Below, in pieces: positions 11,883 to 24,848 of a stretch of 64,000 nt of DNA. The first letter of the stretch is position 1. Every line of letters begins with the position of its first letter. The stretch is from Annona cherimola (taxonomy: Eukaryota > Streptophyta > Magnoliopsida > Magnoliales > Annonaceae). The translations under genes were made by a program, and so were the position numbers. The notes beneath the pieces are model-generated. The model was not told the origin of the DNA and did not search any database. It was given only the letters and a program-made list of their open reading frames with translations. The stretch is taken from NCBI GenBank assembly GCA_030490835.1, contig CM059971.1, positions 102,676,095-102,740,094 on the forward strand. Reading direction: 5' to 3'.

Positions 11883-14203
11883 ATGACTCTTATGGCCAAA
11901 AGACTACGTTCTAAAATGCCACAAACAAGGGGTGGTGCTGGTTGGGCTGCTTTTGATCTCAAGCAACAGCAAAAACAAGGCTTTGAACCAGATCATGATA
12001 TTAATCTCTACCCGCCCATGCCAGGTGTAACATCTGCATCACTACCAGGGAAACTGGCCACAGAGAATATTCAGTCAAAAGGTTCATTCTCTTCAATCCT
12101 TCAGCCTTCTGTATCCTTTCCAGCACTCGGAAATAACTCCAGAAATGAAACTATGAGCAACAATTCTGGCGGCAATCTTCGAAATCAAGGAGCCGAAGGA
12201 TCCAGCATCACACCCACTATTGAAAAGCTAAAAGAACTGCATAGTTGGGCTGATGAAGGCTTGCTTGGAGATATTTTGGCAGCTGTAAATAATGATGAAG
12301 GCCAGGCTTCTGCCCTCTTGAGCACCATGGTTTCGTCAGGTTCTGACAAGGCGAAGACAAACCTTCCAGTACCAGTATGTGCCCACAAGAACCATAACGA
12401 TGATCACAAAATTGAAAAGGATGGGATCTCATTGGAAGGTCCACCTTCCAACACCGCACATGTGAAACTGTTTCCAGACTTATTATTGTCTACCCCAATA
12501 GAGATCGAGTGGCAAGAAGATGATGTTTATTTAAGCCACCGCAAAGATGCTTTAAGAATGATGAGGTATGTTTACGCTATTGGTCTATTACAGTTGCGAT
12601 GCTAAGTTGCTAACTGCTGCGTCATTCTCAATAGGCTGTTCCTTTAGGTGTGACGGAAACATTACATGGGTCAATTAAGTAAATATCAAATGACTAGAGT
12701 TTTATCACTATCTATTCTTATCTAGATGAGATAAAGCGGAAGGAGGCATCTCTTTTGTCAACAGAAAGCTTATCTTTTTGTTATTGCCCATAGCTTTTCT
12801 ATAATTAAGTTTTTGTGCAAAAATCTTCAAAGAAAGCTGTTAGTATGTCAGCAGGGAATCAAGTCCAGATTCTTGTGGAACTTGAACTTCGCACATTGAT
12901 GGAAGGATGAACTGATGCAAATTGTAAACTCTCCACTTAAGTATTCTGCCCACCATGTCAATGCAGAAGAGTCCATTTCAACATTCATATCCCACATATT
13001 AGACTGGTTACATCTGTGAAGTGGGTAGAACAATTTGGCAACAAGTATATGGAAACCTTGTAATAATGCAGCAGTAAGGCTGTTTACTTGGCTTCCCCTC
13101 CCTGGATCCCACAATGTGTGGGACCTCGATATGATATCAATGGACAATTCAAGATTCAGCAGTTGGTTTTTCATGCTATTCTACTGAAACAAATAGTCAA
13201 AGAGTTCCCTGACGCCACGTCTAAATTCTAGTGAATATTTGTTCTTGGCATGATCGACAAAAGAATAGATGTCAAAGACATTATTCCCATGTTGAGGTCT
13301 GTCTTGAAATGTGTTTTGTGAAACATGTAGATTCTCGAAGCTAAAATTTCTGGCTTTTTACATCAGTCTTGCGAAACACAGTGGTCCAGAGAAAGCAATG
13401 TTCACGAGGAGCTTTCCTTTTTATTGACAGGTCAGCATCTCGCCATTCCCAGGCTGCAAGTAATGCATTTCTCAGAGGCGACCACTTCACCGCACAAAAA
13501 CTCTCACTCAAGGCACGTGAAGAGTGGCTGGCTGCTGAAAAGCTGAATGAGAGAGCAGCTGAAGAAATCCTGCACATTAGGAATGGGGGAAATGATATGT
13601 GGAAATTGGATTTGCATGGCCTTCATGCAGCTGAGGCTGTCCTTGCCCTTGAAAAACATCTACAAAGGATTGAGACCCAGATGCCAATAAATCGTTCTTT
13701 TTCTTCTGATAGCCTAGCTAAGCCTGATGTGAGGATAGGAGAGTCAACTTCTTTCGAGTCTTCTAGTTACTTACAGATGGAGAAAGGGGCAATGAAACAG
13801 TTGGTATTGTCGAGGCCGAGACAAGCAATATTACAAGTAATTACAGGTATGTTGGCTGTAGAAAATACTTCCATTGGGACTATATTGAGTCATTTTAAAG
13901 TTGGAGAAGCAATCTTTTTTACATTTTTTATGTCTGCTTAATGAATGATGATTCCCCTCATTTCCTCTAAATTCGCCAGGTAGTGGTAATCATAGCCGTG
14001 GGCAGGCTGCACTTCCGTCTGCAATAAGAAGCTTCCTTATCGAAAATGGGTGACTATTTGCATTTATCTGATCCATTGATTCACTGGAATAATTTATAAC
14101 GATATGCATGACTCATATGGCATCGTTTGTTCATTGTAGATACCGCTTCGACGATGAAAGGCCTGGAGTTTTTTCTGTTAGACCCAAGTTTCGCCGTAGT
14201 TGA
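11883..14203 (+). CDS. DUF1771 and Smr domain protein
   Basis: A predicted protein of 410 residues with four coding exons in phase: 11883-12565, 13431-13846, 13980-14049 and 14140-14203. The N-terminal half starts with a GWAAFDLKQ block. Around residues 105-150 there is a helical CUE-like segment (IEKLKELHSWADEGLLGDIL). DUF1771 spans about 229-280 (SRHSQAASNAFLRGDHF ... AEEILHIRN). The Smr domain begins at LDLHG (287-291) and runs to the C-terminus (VFSVRPKFRRS). Smr domains of this group often have endonuclease or nucleic-acid-binding activity, and plant members also interact with poly(A)-binding protein; neither can be shown here. The start codon is uncertain: ATGs at 11,883, 11,892 and 11,916 are in frame, and the first sits right after CCCCAAG, which could also be an acceptor. 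It resembles Arabidopsis At5g23520-type proteins. Confidence 0.88.
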
Positions 14204-14511
14204 ATCTGATGGAGCAGCTCTCTGATGTTCCTGTATTATTATTATTGCGTTACCGGATTATGACATATAATCGCCAATGAGATTTGGGAGCTGGATAAAC
14301 CCTGTGTGCATTGTAACAATATTACGCATGCTTATGTATTGTTATTTAAGGGCTTTTCTCATATGTGGCTGCTTTGCGTAAGCAAGACTGCAAGATATTG
14401 CAGGCGGATCCCTAGTTCCCTTTGGTGAAATTGCCAGTATTTTTCCAACACTTGCACAAAACTTCAAAATTTACTTGCAATTTTATCGTTTACGTTATGA
14501 TTCAAGTCTAA

Positions 14512-16494
14512 GGGCTGATTCTATACGATTTATGGTATTTTCCCTAACTTATGATTTCTGCGTCTGCTCCGTCCATTCATATGAATGTGCGATTGGTAAT
14601 TGAAATTCTGTGGGGGTTGTGGGGTTAAACTAGGGAGGGAGCAATAGAATATTTTATTTTAAAAATTGTGTGATTGATAAAAAAAAATAAAAGGAATAAA
14701 GTTGAAATGAATAGGTTCGAGGGAGGTATTTGATAAAAAAAAAAAAAAATTTGGAAAACAAAGATAAACTTGAAAATATAATTATTAATTGAGAGAATTA
14801 TTGGCTTAGGAAAATGTGCCCCCATCTGTTTCCAAATTTGGCCTTAGCTGTTGGATTTTTAATTAACGCACAAGAGAGAAAGGCGTAGGGCGGCTCCGCT
14901 GTCGGTGACATGGCTACGGGAGAATGCTCTACGGAGGAGAGAATTGCCAAGCTTGGAGAGAGAGATTGATCTGTTGTTAAAAATCATGGCAACGACAACC
15001 AGCAACCTGAATCGAGATATTTCAAATGTAATCGACGTCAATTTGCTTGTCTTCTGGGTGCGGTTCCTCATTTCATTGTGCATTGTGAAGTTTTTCTAAA
15101 GTATGTTTATTCTTCTGCATTTACATAGACCAGCAGGACTGCACAATGTACAGCTGATTCCTCACAGAGGTGCACCTGGTTGTCTCTTAGCTGTCAATTT
15201 CCATGATGTTGGGGACTTATTGCTCATTGCTCACAGACATATTAAAATGATCTACTGTTTACAAAGATATGGCTTGGAGTATGACATGCACTTTGTTATA
15301 AAATTTTGTTCGGTAGATTGGATAGTTTTTGTTTTTCTTATTTTTAAAAGTAATTCTTCATGTCTTCGATGACGATGGATATAGAGATGCTGTCAAGGAA
15401 CAGAAAATTACAAAGGAAACATATGTATTACCAATTTAAGAAATAAGATCTCTAGTGTTTTCTGCCTAACCACCAGCACCTCTGAAATTGATGGTTCATC
15501 TATAAAATGCTCAAATGGAAATGTAGCTCGACATAATAACTAAAATCCAGCTCAGTAGTATAAAATTACAAAGTGTTTCTGTTAATATGTTCGATTCTAT
15601 CTCGTCTTGACTTTCCGCTACTTCCCTTCTTTGCTGGATGTGCCAAAATTTGAGGTCTGAAACAAGTACAAGAAAAGAATTCAGATAATTATAAACCCAT
15701 GCAACCACTAAAGAAGGCAAAAAAAAAAAAAAAAAATACCGACTAAGAATCTCATGATTTGGGTGGGTTCTGCATGGATGAATTAACTGGAAGTGAATGT
15801 GGGGCTACAAAAAACGATTGCAGTTCTTCCCGGTAGGAAATTGAAATCTCAAAAAATAAATATAAGGATAAAAAGAAACATTTTAGAGCAATGAAGGTGT
15901 CGCATTTGCTTCTAAAATTCATCCGCACATTAGAACCGAAAAAAGTTCTGTGGGAAAAGAATGCAACAAATTCACAATGAAACAAGGGGATTCAATTGGG
16001 TGAAAATCGATTTTTGGACATTGAAGTAGGAAGAGCTCTTCCGAATTCTGATGAGAAAAGCAGAAATTCTGAAGTAACTTGAAATCGAGAAAAAAAAAAA
16101 AAATCTTGCAATCAGAAGATTAAAAAAATGAGACCCCAAATCAACAAGAGAATAAAAAAAATGAGACCTAACACTTGTTAGGAGACTATATCTTCAATAC
16201 CTCATGCAGCAGCTCCGCAGCACCTAATTTCTCTGTTGCATTTCTCTCTGGGCGCGCGATGGCAGCTAGCGTTTTGTGGATTTTGTTGTTCAATTTCTCT
16301 CCAAGCGTGGCGTTTCTCCTCTGCAAAGCATTTACTCCAATTGCCACGTCACCGATTGCAGAGCCGCCCTACGCCTCTCTTGAGTCTCTTATGCATTAGT
16401 TAAAAATCCTACGATTGAAATCGCACATTCAAAATGCACAGGGGAAATGCAGAAATCGTTAGGAAAATTGTGATAAATCGTATAGAATCAGCCC
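14512..16494. mobile_element. Second inverted-repeat-bounded element of about 2 kb
   Basis: The left edge GGGCTGATTCTATACGATTTAT (from 14512) and the right edge ending ATAAATCGTATAGAATCAGCCC (to 16494) are inverted copies with no mismatch over these 22 bases. The arms continue (GATTTCTGC, GAATGTGCGATT, then GGCGTAGGGCGGCTC at 14887 and its complement near 16365) for about 230 bases on the right. The left arm is interrupted by roughly 240 bases of AT-rich insert (about 14615-14850). The interior (15,000-16,250) has no transposase I can recognise. It is a non-autonomous TIR element. No clear target duplication was found. Confidence 0.6.
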
Positions 16495-17008
16495 AAAATC
16501 AACAGTCATTACTCAAAAGCCTATTTGGCCGTGCATTTGGCTGTGTTCAGTGTATTTTTCATCACCAAAAAAACACTTTCACCTTGCTCATGGGCAATGA
16601 CTCCTTCAAATTTCAAATTTACGAACCGCTGCCGTATTGATCCAGATTTATAGGTCAAACGTTGTATTAGATGTTTGCTGCATGAATCACAACTCGATTA
16701 ACACATTTCTTCAAGCCCTTGCTGCTTAACACCCAAGATGCTAGTAGGTGTTTCACAACTGGAATTTCTAATGCTCCTTACAAAATTAGAAAATATGGCT
16801 GAGAGACCAATTGAATTAAACAACATGAACAAAATGGCCAATTGGACCGATTGATTTAAGTAAAACATAAATTAAAAAAAAAATTGGCTGACGGACTCAT
16901 TTACAAATTCGAAGGACCAATCATTTGGATAAATGGTTGAAGTTGGTCCTGTTAAAGCCAAGGGACACTTTGCATCGACTGCATCGAGCCCCATTTGCAT
17001 ATACCGCT
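16495..17008. other. Spacer, probable 3' UTR of MET1
   Basis: I see no gene. The part nearest 17,009 is probably the 3' untranslated region of the methyltransferase gene on the minus strand. Confidence 0.4.
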
Positions 17009-20000
17009 TCATTGAGTTTCCTTCCTCTTTGCGTCCACAGCCTCTTTGAGTTTCCTTCCTAGGGCATATGCCAAAGGAGGAGGTACAGCATTCCCAACTT
17101 GTCTATGCTTGCTTTGAATATTGCCCGAAAGCTTATAGCTATCACGGAAACCCTGCATGCATATATATTCTCAGAATATCAGACAAAAGGTCGTTTCAGC
17201 TTCTCCTTCACCATCATTTAAGGAGGGTTCTGCAGGAAAGTGAAATCTTAATGGATTTACCTGAGACCGTGCACATTCTCGAACTGTCAGTATCCTGTCC
17301 TGCTCAGGGTGAAAACACATGCCAACCTTTCCCATGGGCTGAGGATCCGTGATGGAAGTAGGGAAGTTCCCTTCCCAGTCCAACCTACCAAACAGTCCCT
17401 TCCATTGATTGTGCCTTTCGGCAGTGTTTGGCAAGCACCAAGGTATTAAATCAACCACTTGACCATTGGACAGTGTGACCTGCATTTTTGTGGAGATTGG
17501 ATCACACACCTTAATAGAAAGCCTAGTTTTCATCCAGTTGAAAGAGTGAAGATTGGAGGTGAATATCGATATTAGTGGAAACACCATATTGGTTGTAAGA
17601 GAATGTATAGATATTTAAGTCCAAGAAGTAATATAGTTTATTGAAGTACCTTTTCATCTGGTAGATCATGCCAATCAGCACCTGGACGCTTTGGAATTTG
17701 TTGGCATCGTTTGTAGTTCAATTCATTCATTTCCTTCGATATGTGATCCCTCAAGACTGATTCATTGCCTCGAATTTGCTTTTGGAACCATGCAACAGGA
17801 TCCATTCCATACTGCAAAGGACAAAATAAACCTTTGCAAGAGCAATTAGGATCACTATCAGTTAAAAAAAATAGCGTAGCTAATCATTGGCATAAATGAA
17901 GCAGATGTTCCTCAGAAAGCTTGCCTTCATTTCTATCTGAGATGCTCCATTTCCAACACACGGAAGATCACCAATGGTATCTCTTACAGTTATTGCCCGG
18001 AAGGGTGCCCCTCCAGCTGTGCTTCTAACAGCAGAATATTGCATGTTTTCTTGCAATGTGATTTTCAGTTCCGGGCCAGCAAAGACATACATTGGTTCTG
18101 GCCACTCAGGAAGAGTTTCCTCTGGAGAAGCTGCCCATATGAATGCCCGTTTTCTAGACTGAGAAACACCATAGGCTCCAGCATCTAGAACACCAAATCT
18201 CACCTAAACAACAGAAGATAAAAGTATGCACTTGAATATCCCTTTTAGTCAATAATGTTTTGATACAGGATCTCCAGCATAAGCAAAAGAGATTACCTGG
18301 TAGCCCATCTCAAGAAGAGAAGTGAGTGTTAAACGGAATGTCTGTCCTTTATTAAAAGAGATAAAATTCCTCACATTCTCTAATAGAAAGAATTTTGGGC
18401 GGAAGTAATCGGCAAAAGACAAAAATGCCAAGATCATCTCACATTGCACCTTACTCCAAGCACTTTGGCTAAACCTGTTCATTCCAGAGAATCCCTGGAT
18501 ATTTAAATCAAGATTAGTAAATAAAACGTCATAGTATTAAGATTCAGACATATGTCATTAAAAAACAAGGATCCATGGAGAGAATTACAATACCTGGCAT
18601 GGAGGCCCTCCATTGATGAAATCCACTTGACCTGGGACTGGCAGTTTATTGATCTTTTCCTCATCAAACTGTGCTGCTAACTCAGCAGCTTCAGAGGTCG
18701 AAAGACAATCATCTCCATCTCCACATTTTTCCATGACAGCCCTGACATTGAAAATGATTGCATAACAATGACAATCTTAAGCAGAAATGCAAAATTGGAC
18801 GGGACAAACAAGCAAGCCTAATACATAGTAAATTAGTAACATGTTCCTCCGTATGTAAACAAGCTATTGTATCCAAAGAAGCAGATATCTTAAGGGTCTA
18901 AACAGTAACCTAGACCAATCTAAGTCTTAAGGGTCAAAACAATAGGATAGACTGAATCAATTACCTCAATACTACGTTGCAATTATCCACAAACATAACA
19001 ACATCTGGATGATTGAGGCTGAATGCCTCTGCTGCTGGTTGTTCATATTCAATTGCCCACTTGGTAACTGAAACACCTGCAAGTTCATGATCAGGTGTTA
19101 CAAGGAGTTTGGGCCAGAAATTTGCAAGACCTATTGGATTTGAAAAATAAAAACCAGCAGATAGGCAATTACCAGAATGTTGTAGTCCTTCAGACAAGCC
19201 ACCACAACCAGCAAAGATATCTAGAGTGGCCAGGTGATTCTCTAGTTGATCAGAAACGATTTCACCTTCCTTGAACTTCCCTTTGTCCTTCCATGAGGAA
19301 GGACCTGATTTGGATTTCAACTTGACACCAGCAGGCAACTGTTAGACGAAGTCACATTAAGTCACAGTGAATAACCAGAATGGTAAATAAAATCAATCTT
19401 TTTGCTTCTGTTTGGAATTTGGATGATGGAAAAAATGCGAAAAAACATGAAATCAAAAACACAGAAAAACTGAGGAAATAATGCAATGAGATAATCAATG
19501 ACTTTAAAAAAAACTGAAAAAAAAAAATAGATAAACTTCTTGGATAAAAAGAAGGGGAAATTTTATTACAGTTAAACAGTAAAAATATAAAAATAATAGT
19601 GTCAAGAAAAAGAAGGCATGGAATAAAAAATATGGAAATTCTTGGAGGAATTCCATATATGCATTCACAAAGCACATGTAGGCACGGCATAATGTGCAAG
19701 ATTTTAGACAACACTGTCAATTTTCCATCTATTCTTCCAATGATGTTTGGTGGTAGATCCACTTTTTATTAAAAAAAATAATTTGGTATTATGATGATTA
19801 ATATTTTGAATAATAAGAGTTAATAGCATTTCCACCAATGCATTTTGCAACATTGTTGATACCAGTTACTATCCATAACTGTTCAAGTATATATTCTAAA
19901 TAAAACTTCAGTCACTAGCACATGCAGACATTAGCAGCCCAATTGGAATATATGTTTTCAATATTTTGCTGTAAATGGAGTATCAGAAACCTATGACGAA

Positions 20001-20101
20001 AATACTACAGCCATGGACAACTATAAAAATGGCCTGTTGAGCTCAAGCTTGCTCAAAAGTTCTTAGAAAGATAAAACAAAACAAAATCCCGAAAACCGAA
20101 A

Positions 20102-20155
<54 letters not shown>

Positions 20156-23100
20156 AAAAACAAACACAGAACAGGAAAAAGGGCAAAGAGAAGACCCCAT
20201 CAATATCCAGGACAAATTGACCAGTGACCAGGAGTCATTTGTTCAGAAGCTCAGAATCCAGACCTGTTTAATGGATCCTTTCGTAGGATCATAGATGTAT
20301 TCACAAAAGAATATGTGCTGATAAGCTGCAGGTCCATCCACAGATGGAAGATCATACTTCTTTCGGACCTCGCACCTCCCTTCTATGACCTCCACAGGCA
20401 CATTAATCATTTCTTCGCTGTAATATACCTGTCATTTCCATATTGATTCTTAAGAACAGGAAGCAAAGAACTCTAAATCAATTTATATAAGAAACTTGTA
20501 AAGTCAGAGGATCATTGTATTTCTTAAACTATCCCCAATGATGCAAAGCACAAGCAATCTTCAGGAAAAATTAACTATAAAGCATTCACCACAATCAGCT
20601 GTTACCTCTCTGATATCAGAATCATATGCCTTTGCAGCTGATATATCCTCTGGTCTGTAAAACCTCCTGACCTTAGCTTTGGTGGACTTCGAATCAACTT
20701 TATCAGATCCCTTGGGAACTTTGATCTCCATCAACTGGCAGACAACATAAGCCTTCAATCCCACATTTCTACCAGACTTAAACGTGGCAATATCATCGCT
20801 TACTTCACCTGATAGATACTGAGGGCTTACATACACAAAGTCGTGAATAAAATATTCAGTCCCTTTGTATATAAAGCTGACCTTTGAAGAGGCCAATTTA
20901 AACTCTTCCACCTGACTTTCTTTGATTTTACAAGAGTGGCAAATCCCAGATCCAAGACCCATTTTGTCAAGATGAAGACTAAAGAAAGCACCCCTCTCCG
21001 GCCAATACAGACTTTTGCAGAAGTATTCAACAGGCAAACCTTTCTTTTTTCTCTCCTCTGCTTTCACCCGTTCAAGTTTATCCACAATAGCATTCTGCTT
21101 CCTATGTTCATGTCCCCAAGGAACCAATCTAATGTGAACTGTCACTGTCTCTTTAATATCGCTTAATTCAACTTCCATACACTCATTTGTCAAGAACACC
21201 TCCCTTTCATTTGCAGTGTTTCCAAGAACAGTTTGGCATCCCCTCCGTAGAACTCTCCCATGAACCCTTTTCTCGCCATTCGATCTTTCAAACATATACT
21301 CCACAAAGACCATAACTGATTCTTCTGACTCACCTTCTTCAACCAACACAGCTCCACCTGCGGAAATTACATTACTGTGAACCTTTGCACTTTTATATAG
21401 AACCTCACCAGTAGGAGTTTTGCCAACTGAATCCCCATCCCACCCTATGTCCTCTTTGGCAGGCTTAGACTTATGCTGTTTATTAGATAAATCAAATTTT
21501 GCAATGTTCTCTTGAACCAAGACAGTCTCCTCTTCCACTTCCTCCTCATTCTCTTCTTGTTCATCGTCTAATTCTTCCTCCTTAGATTCATCAACACTTC
21601 CGTTATTTGAATGTTCTGGCGAGTAGTTCGAGTAGTACTCACCCCAAATCCTATTGATCAGCCTTGTTGTAGTTGCTTGCATTGCTTTCTTTCTCACAAT
21701 TGGTGTAATCCCAGCCCTGGGATTTAAGTTTGTTTTTTCCTTGACCAATGCTTTCTTTTTCTTCATAACCAATTTCGTATGATGCCTCTCCACCATCTTA
21801 TCTGAAAGACCACTAGCAAAAGCACTTTTCCGGATCATCTCATCTGGATATTCAGCAAAAAGCTGAAGTATAATCTGTCCGTGCACCACAACATATCTCT
21901 CAACTGCAGCAGGATTTGAGGAAATATGAGCAAGATGGGTCTTCTTGAATTCTGACAACTTTTTTATGACATCTGCAAATGAAAGCTTTGATACCCTGCT
22001 CTGTTCCTTCAACAAGGTAATGATGCTAACTGCAACTCTAGCTGTTTTCAAAACTGGTCCATGCCATGGAGCATACTGTTTTGATGGCTTCCCAAGCCTG
22101 TACCTGAAATTTGAAATACATTGTAGCCAATTCATGAATGATAAGCCAAAAAATAGACATTATCACAAAAAATATTTGAATTAACTTAGTTAGGAAACAT
22201 ACAAACCTTTCTTTCAGGTGCAAGAAATTAAGCACACAGTTCTATGCTAATGTAAGAAGCAAAAGATTACCAGGCCAAGTCCGTTCGGATTGAAATGAAG
22301 ACCATTGATGGACCAAACTCAATCATCCACTCCTTGATTGCACTCAAATAGATTGGTATACCATCTACATTTGCAACTCCTGATGAACTTGACAAAGATT
22401 GAGCAGGATCAGAATCAATACAAAACCCAGTTCCATCATCAGCTGTCATTGCCCCTGACCCAAAGACTGTTACATCAACTTCAGCACATGGTTTCATGGG
22501 GAGAAGCTCTAAAGAAATAAGCCTTGAATCTGAATTGTAAAGTGACCAGTTGTGAAGCATCTGTTTGGGAAGTTCATCGGGAAACAAATCAGTGTCATTG
22601 TCAAAAACAATATATTCATCCATCTCCTCAACAGAGGTTCTATAATATGCAGGTAAAGGATAGTCGTTTGCAATTTCATCTTCATTGATTTTTATGTAGA
22701 ATTTATTTGAGGATGTTACTGAAGCATGTCGTGCTTTCTTCGAGAATTTCCAATCTTCCTCTTCCTGCAACAGCCGTGCCATCTTCTCGTCTTCATCCTC
22801 CTCAACTATGGCACCAGATGAGCCGGCTTTATTTGACTTCTCCCCCTCCTCAATCCTCAACTTCTCATTTGAACCTTTTGGTGCTATCTTAAAAAAATCT
22901 CCCATCTTTTGAGACTCATCATTGAGAGCAACAAGAACAGGCAATCCAGTAAAAAGCTGATTGTCTTTCTCAGAATTCTGATCTAAACTTTTGAGTTGAC
23001 TATACACAAAAGACCCCATTTTGATAACATATTCCTTATTACAAACATTGCTAGGAAATATTTTGCTTCCATTCATTGCCCGAACAACCCCAGCAAGCAA

Positions 23101-24848
23101 CTCATCAAGACTCAAGTCAGGATTTCCCCCACAAGATTTCGACAGTTTTTTGAAAACTTCAAGACAAGTGTGCACCTTTACAAAGAATTTATCAAAATAC
23201 CTCTTATAGCTGCTTGCTGGCTTAACACAGTCATAATCTGCAAGCTCAGTGGAAACCCAGATAACAACAGGGCACCCATCTTCAAATCCAGAGATTGACC
23301 ATGACTCAATCCGGCCAAAGCCTTCACATCTAATCCCTTTCTCTTTTGCTGATTTTTCATCTGAGGGCATGATTATTGCAGTAATATACACATCAATCAC
23401 TTCAGACATTTCAAAGGGCTGTGGATCTCCATTTTCATCATGAAGGATGAAATCCATAAGATTTCTTGCTGGTTTCTGATCATCCTCATCAAGCCCCTTA
23501 GTCAACTTGATAGCTTCAATCTCTTGATCCACCATGCAGCCATGTTTGGCATCTGCGGTAAGGGATTCCTCAATCAAACGAATAGATTTCTCCTTGAAAT
23601 CAGAACATGCAGCAGCACGCTTTGGCCTTTTCCGGGAAGCCACGGGCTCTCCATCAGCTGATGTCTGTCTTCGCTTCTTTTCACTAGAGTCAGTTGCTGC
23701 TGTCTCCCCACTTTCAAGTTTCCGGCCACCAGAGGAAGTATTTGGTTTTGCAGAAGGCTTCTTTTTTCCTTTGTGTTTGCTCTTCATTCCTAATGAAAGA
23801 AATGTCTATGGAAATCAGGAAAGAGAATATATGATGCCAGATTATCAGAGAAAGGGAATGGAAAAAAACCAAGCAAGAGTACGCTGACAAGAAAAAACAC
23901 AGAACACAAGAAAGAGTAGACTAATGCATTTCAGATGTCTGCCTTACACAGCGTTCTTTTTATGAGATCCAGCCATATAGGCCATGACATGATTATAGCA
24001 CAGTAACAATTTCCTAATCCCAACAAAAAAAACACAGAAAAAGAAGATGCCAACCAGAGAAAGATTACTGATTCAAGACAAATAGTTAGAATTAGCCAAG
24101 ACTTGCAGACATATTGATCTTGGTCCATCTACAGTGAGCTGCACCATCCAAGAGTATTCATCATTTCCCCTGTTTGCAGAACCCCGTATTACTGCACGCA
24201 TTATCAAATGGACAAAAATATTATGATTGTCCTTTGCTAGAAGCCTTAGTGCCATCAGCAGAAAAGCAAGATTCACAAAGAAAGGCCATGGAACCATATG
24301 CGCAGCCTAGAAAGACAGAGAAGAAACAAAGAAATCCCGTCCATCGATGAGACGGAGAAAAATCCTGGATAGAGAATGAGGAAGACGATTGCGAACTTAC
24401 TTCAACGTAAACGACTATCGGACTTCCCTAGAAATTCAAGAAGGGCGAAATTCCCTGCAGCAAAATCTCTAGGACGGAAACTAAGAACTAGAAATCAACG
24501 GGAGAAGATGCCGAGAACCAAACAATCGAAGCCTGAGCACGTTCTTGTAAATCAAGATCGGGCTCTTACAGGAAACAAGCGAATTGCATGACACTGAGCT
24601 GCTTTTATTGATCTTTTTTTTTTTTACGGGGGAGGAAAGGAAAATGACAGAAACATGGCAGAAACTCGCGTGCGTGGGTGCGTACGGCGCACCAGAATTT
24701 TCAAGGAGAAAAGGGAGAGAGAAAAAAAAAAAAAGAGAGAGAAGTCAAACACGAGTCCTAGAGAAGCAAGCAAAGACTTACCAGAATCGGATTGGCCGTT
24801 GGATTCAACGGCAACCGGATTCAGATCCAGGACGGCAGCAGATCCCAT
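17009..24848 (-). CDS. MET1: Maintenance DNA (cytosine-5)-methyltransferase, MET1/DNMT1 type
   Basis: It copies CG methylation to the new strand after replication, in the nucleus. Coding exons fit in phase: 24782-24848, 22271-23789, 20606-22103, 20264-20428, 19173-19338, 18965-19076, 18594-18741, 18297-18494, 17925-18203, 17650-17811, 17261-17479 and 17009-17152. From the ATG at 23,787 this gives 1535 residues, the size of Arabidopsis MET1; the upstream exon adds 23. In the 1535 numbering there are basic N-terminal KR-rich segments, two replication-foci (RFTS) domains (about 105-220 and 385-525), an acidic E-rich linker, and two BAH domains (about 735-840 and 895-1050). The catalytic domain has FAGCGG (from 1102), the PPCQ loop with nucleophile C1201, and ENV with E1241; the last exon carries the family-typical [10 protein letters not shown]. 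No lesion is seen, so it should be functional. Confidence 0.96.
17812..17924 (-). other. GC-AG intron in MET1
   Basis: The exon ending at 17,925 reads GAAATGAAG followed by GCAAGC, a strong match to the U1 consensus apart from GC replacing GT. The next exon starts after TTTGCAG at 17,811 with TATGGAATGGATCC, keeping phase and restoring the conserved sequence before [12 protein letters not shown]. No GT donor that keeps the conserved residues exists nearby. Confidence 0.85.
20103..20150. repeat. (TA)n microsatellite in a MET1 intron
   Basis: About 23 TA units followed by an A run, in the roughly 925-bp intron between the exons at 20,264 and 19,338. Confidence 0.9.

Noticed and set aside
11513..11914. 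133-codon plus-strand frame just before the Smr coding exon
   Set aside because: It overlaps the Smr start in another frame, has no recognisable domain, and is probably intron or 5' UTR, although its text (DVDEVAVHDLF-like in a second frame) hints at an old coding remnant.
14903..15372. Plus-strand frames (MTWLRENALRRRELPSLERE...; MFILLHLHRPAGLHN...) as captured genes inside the 14.5-16.5 kb element
   Set aside because: They read sensibly but match nothing I know, and the frames are short. A search might revive this as gene capture.
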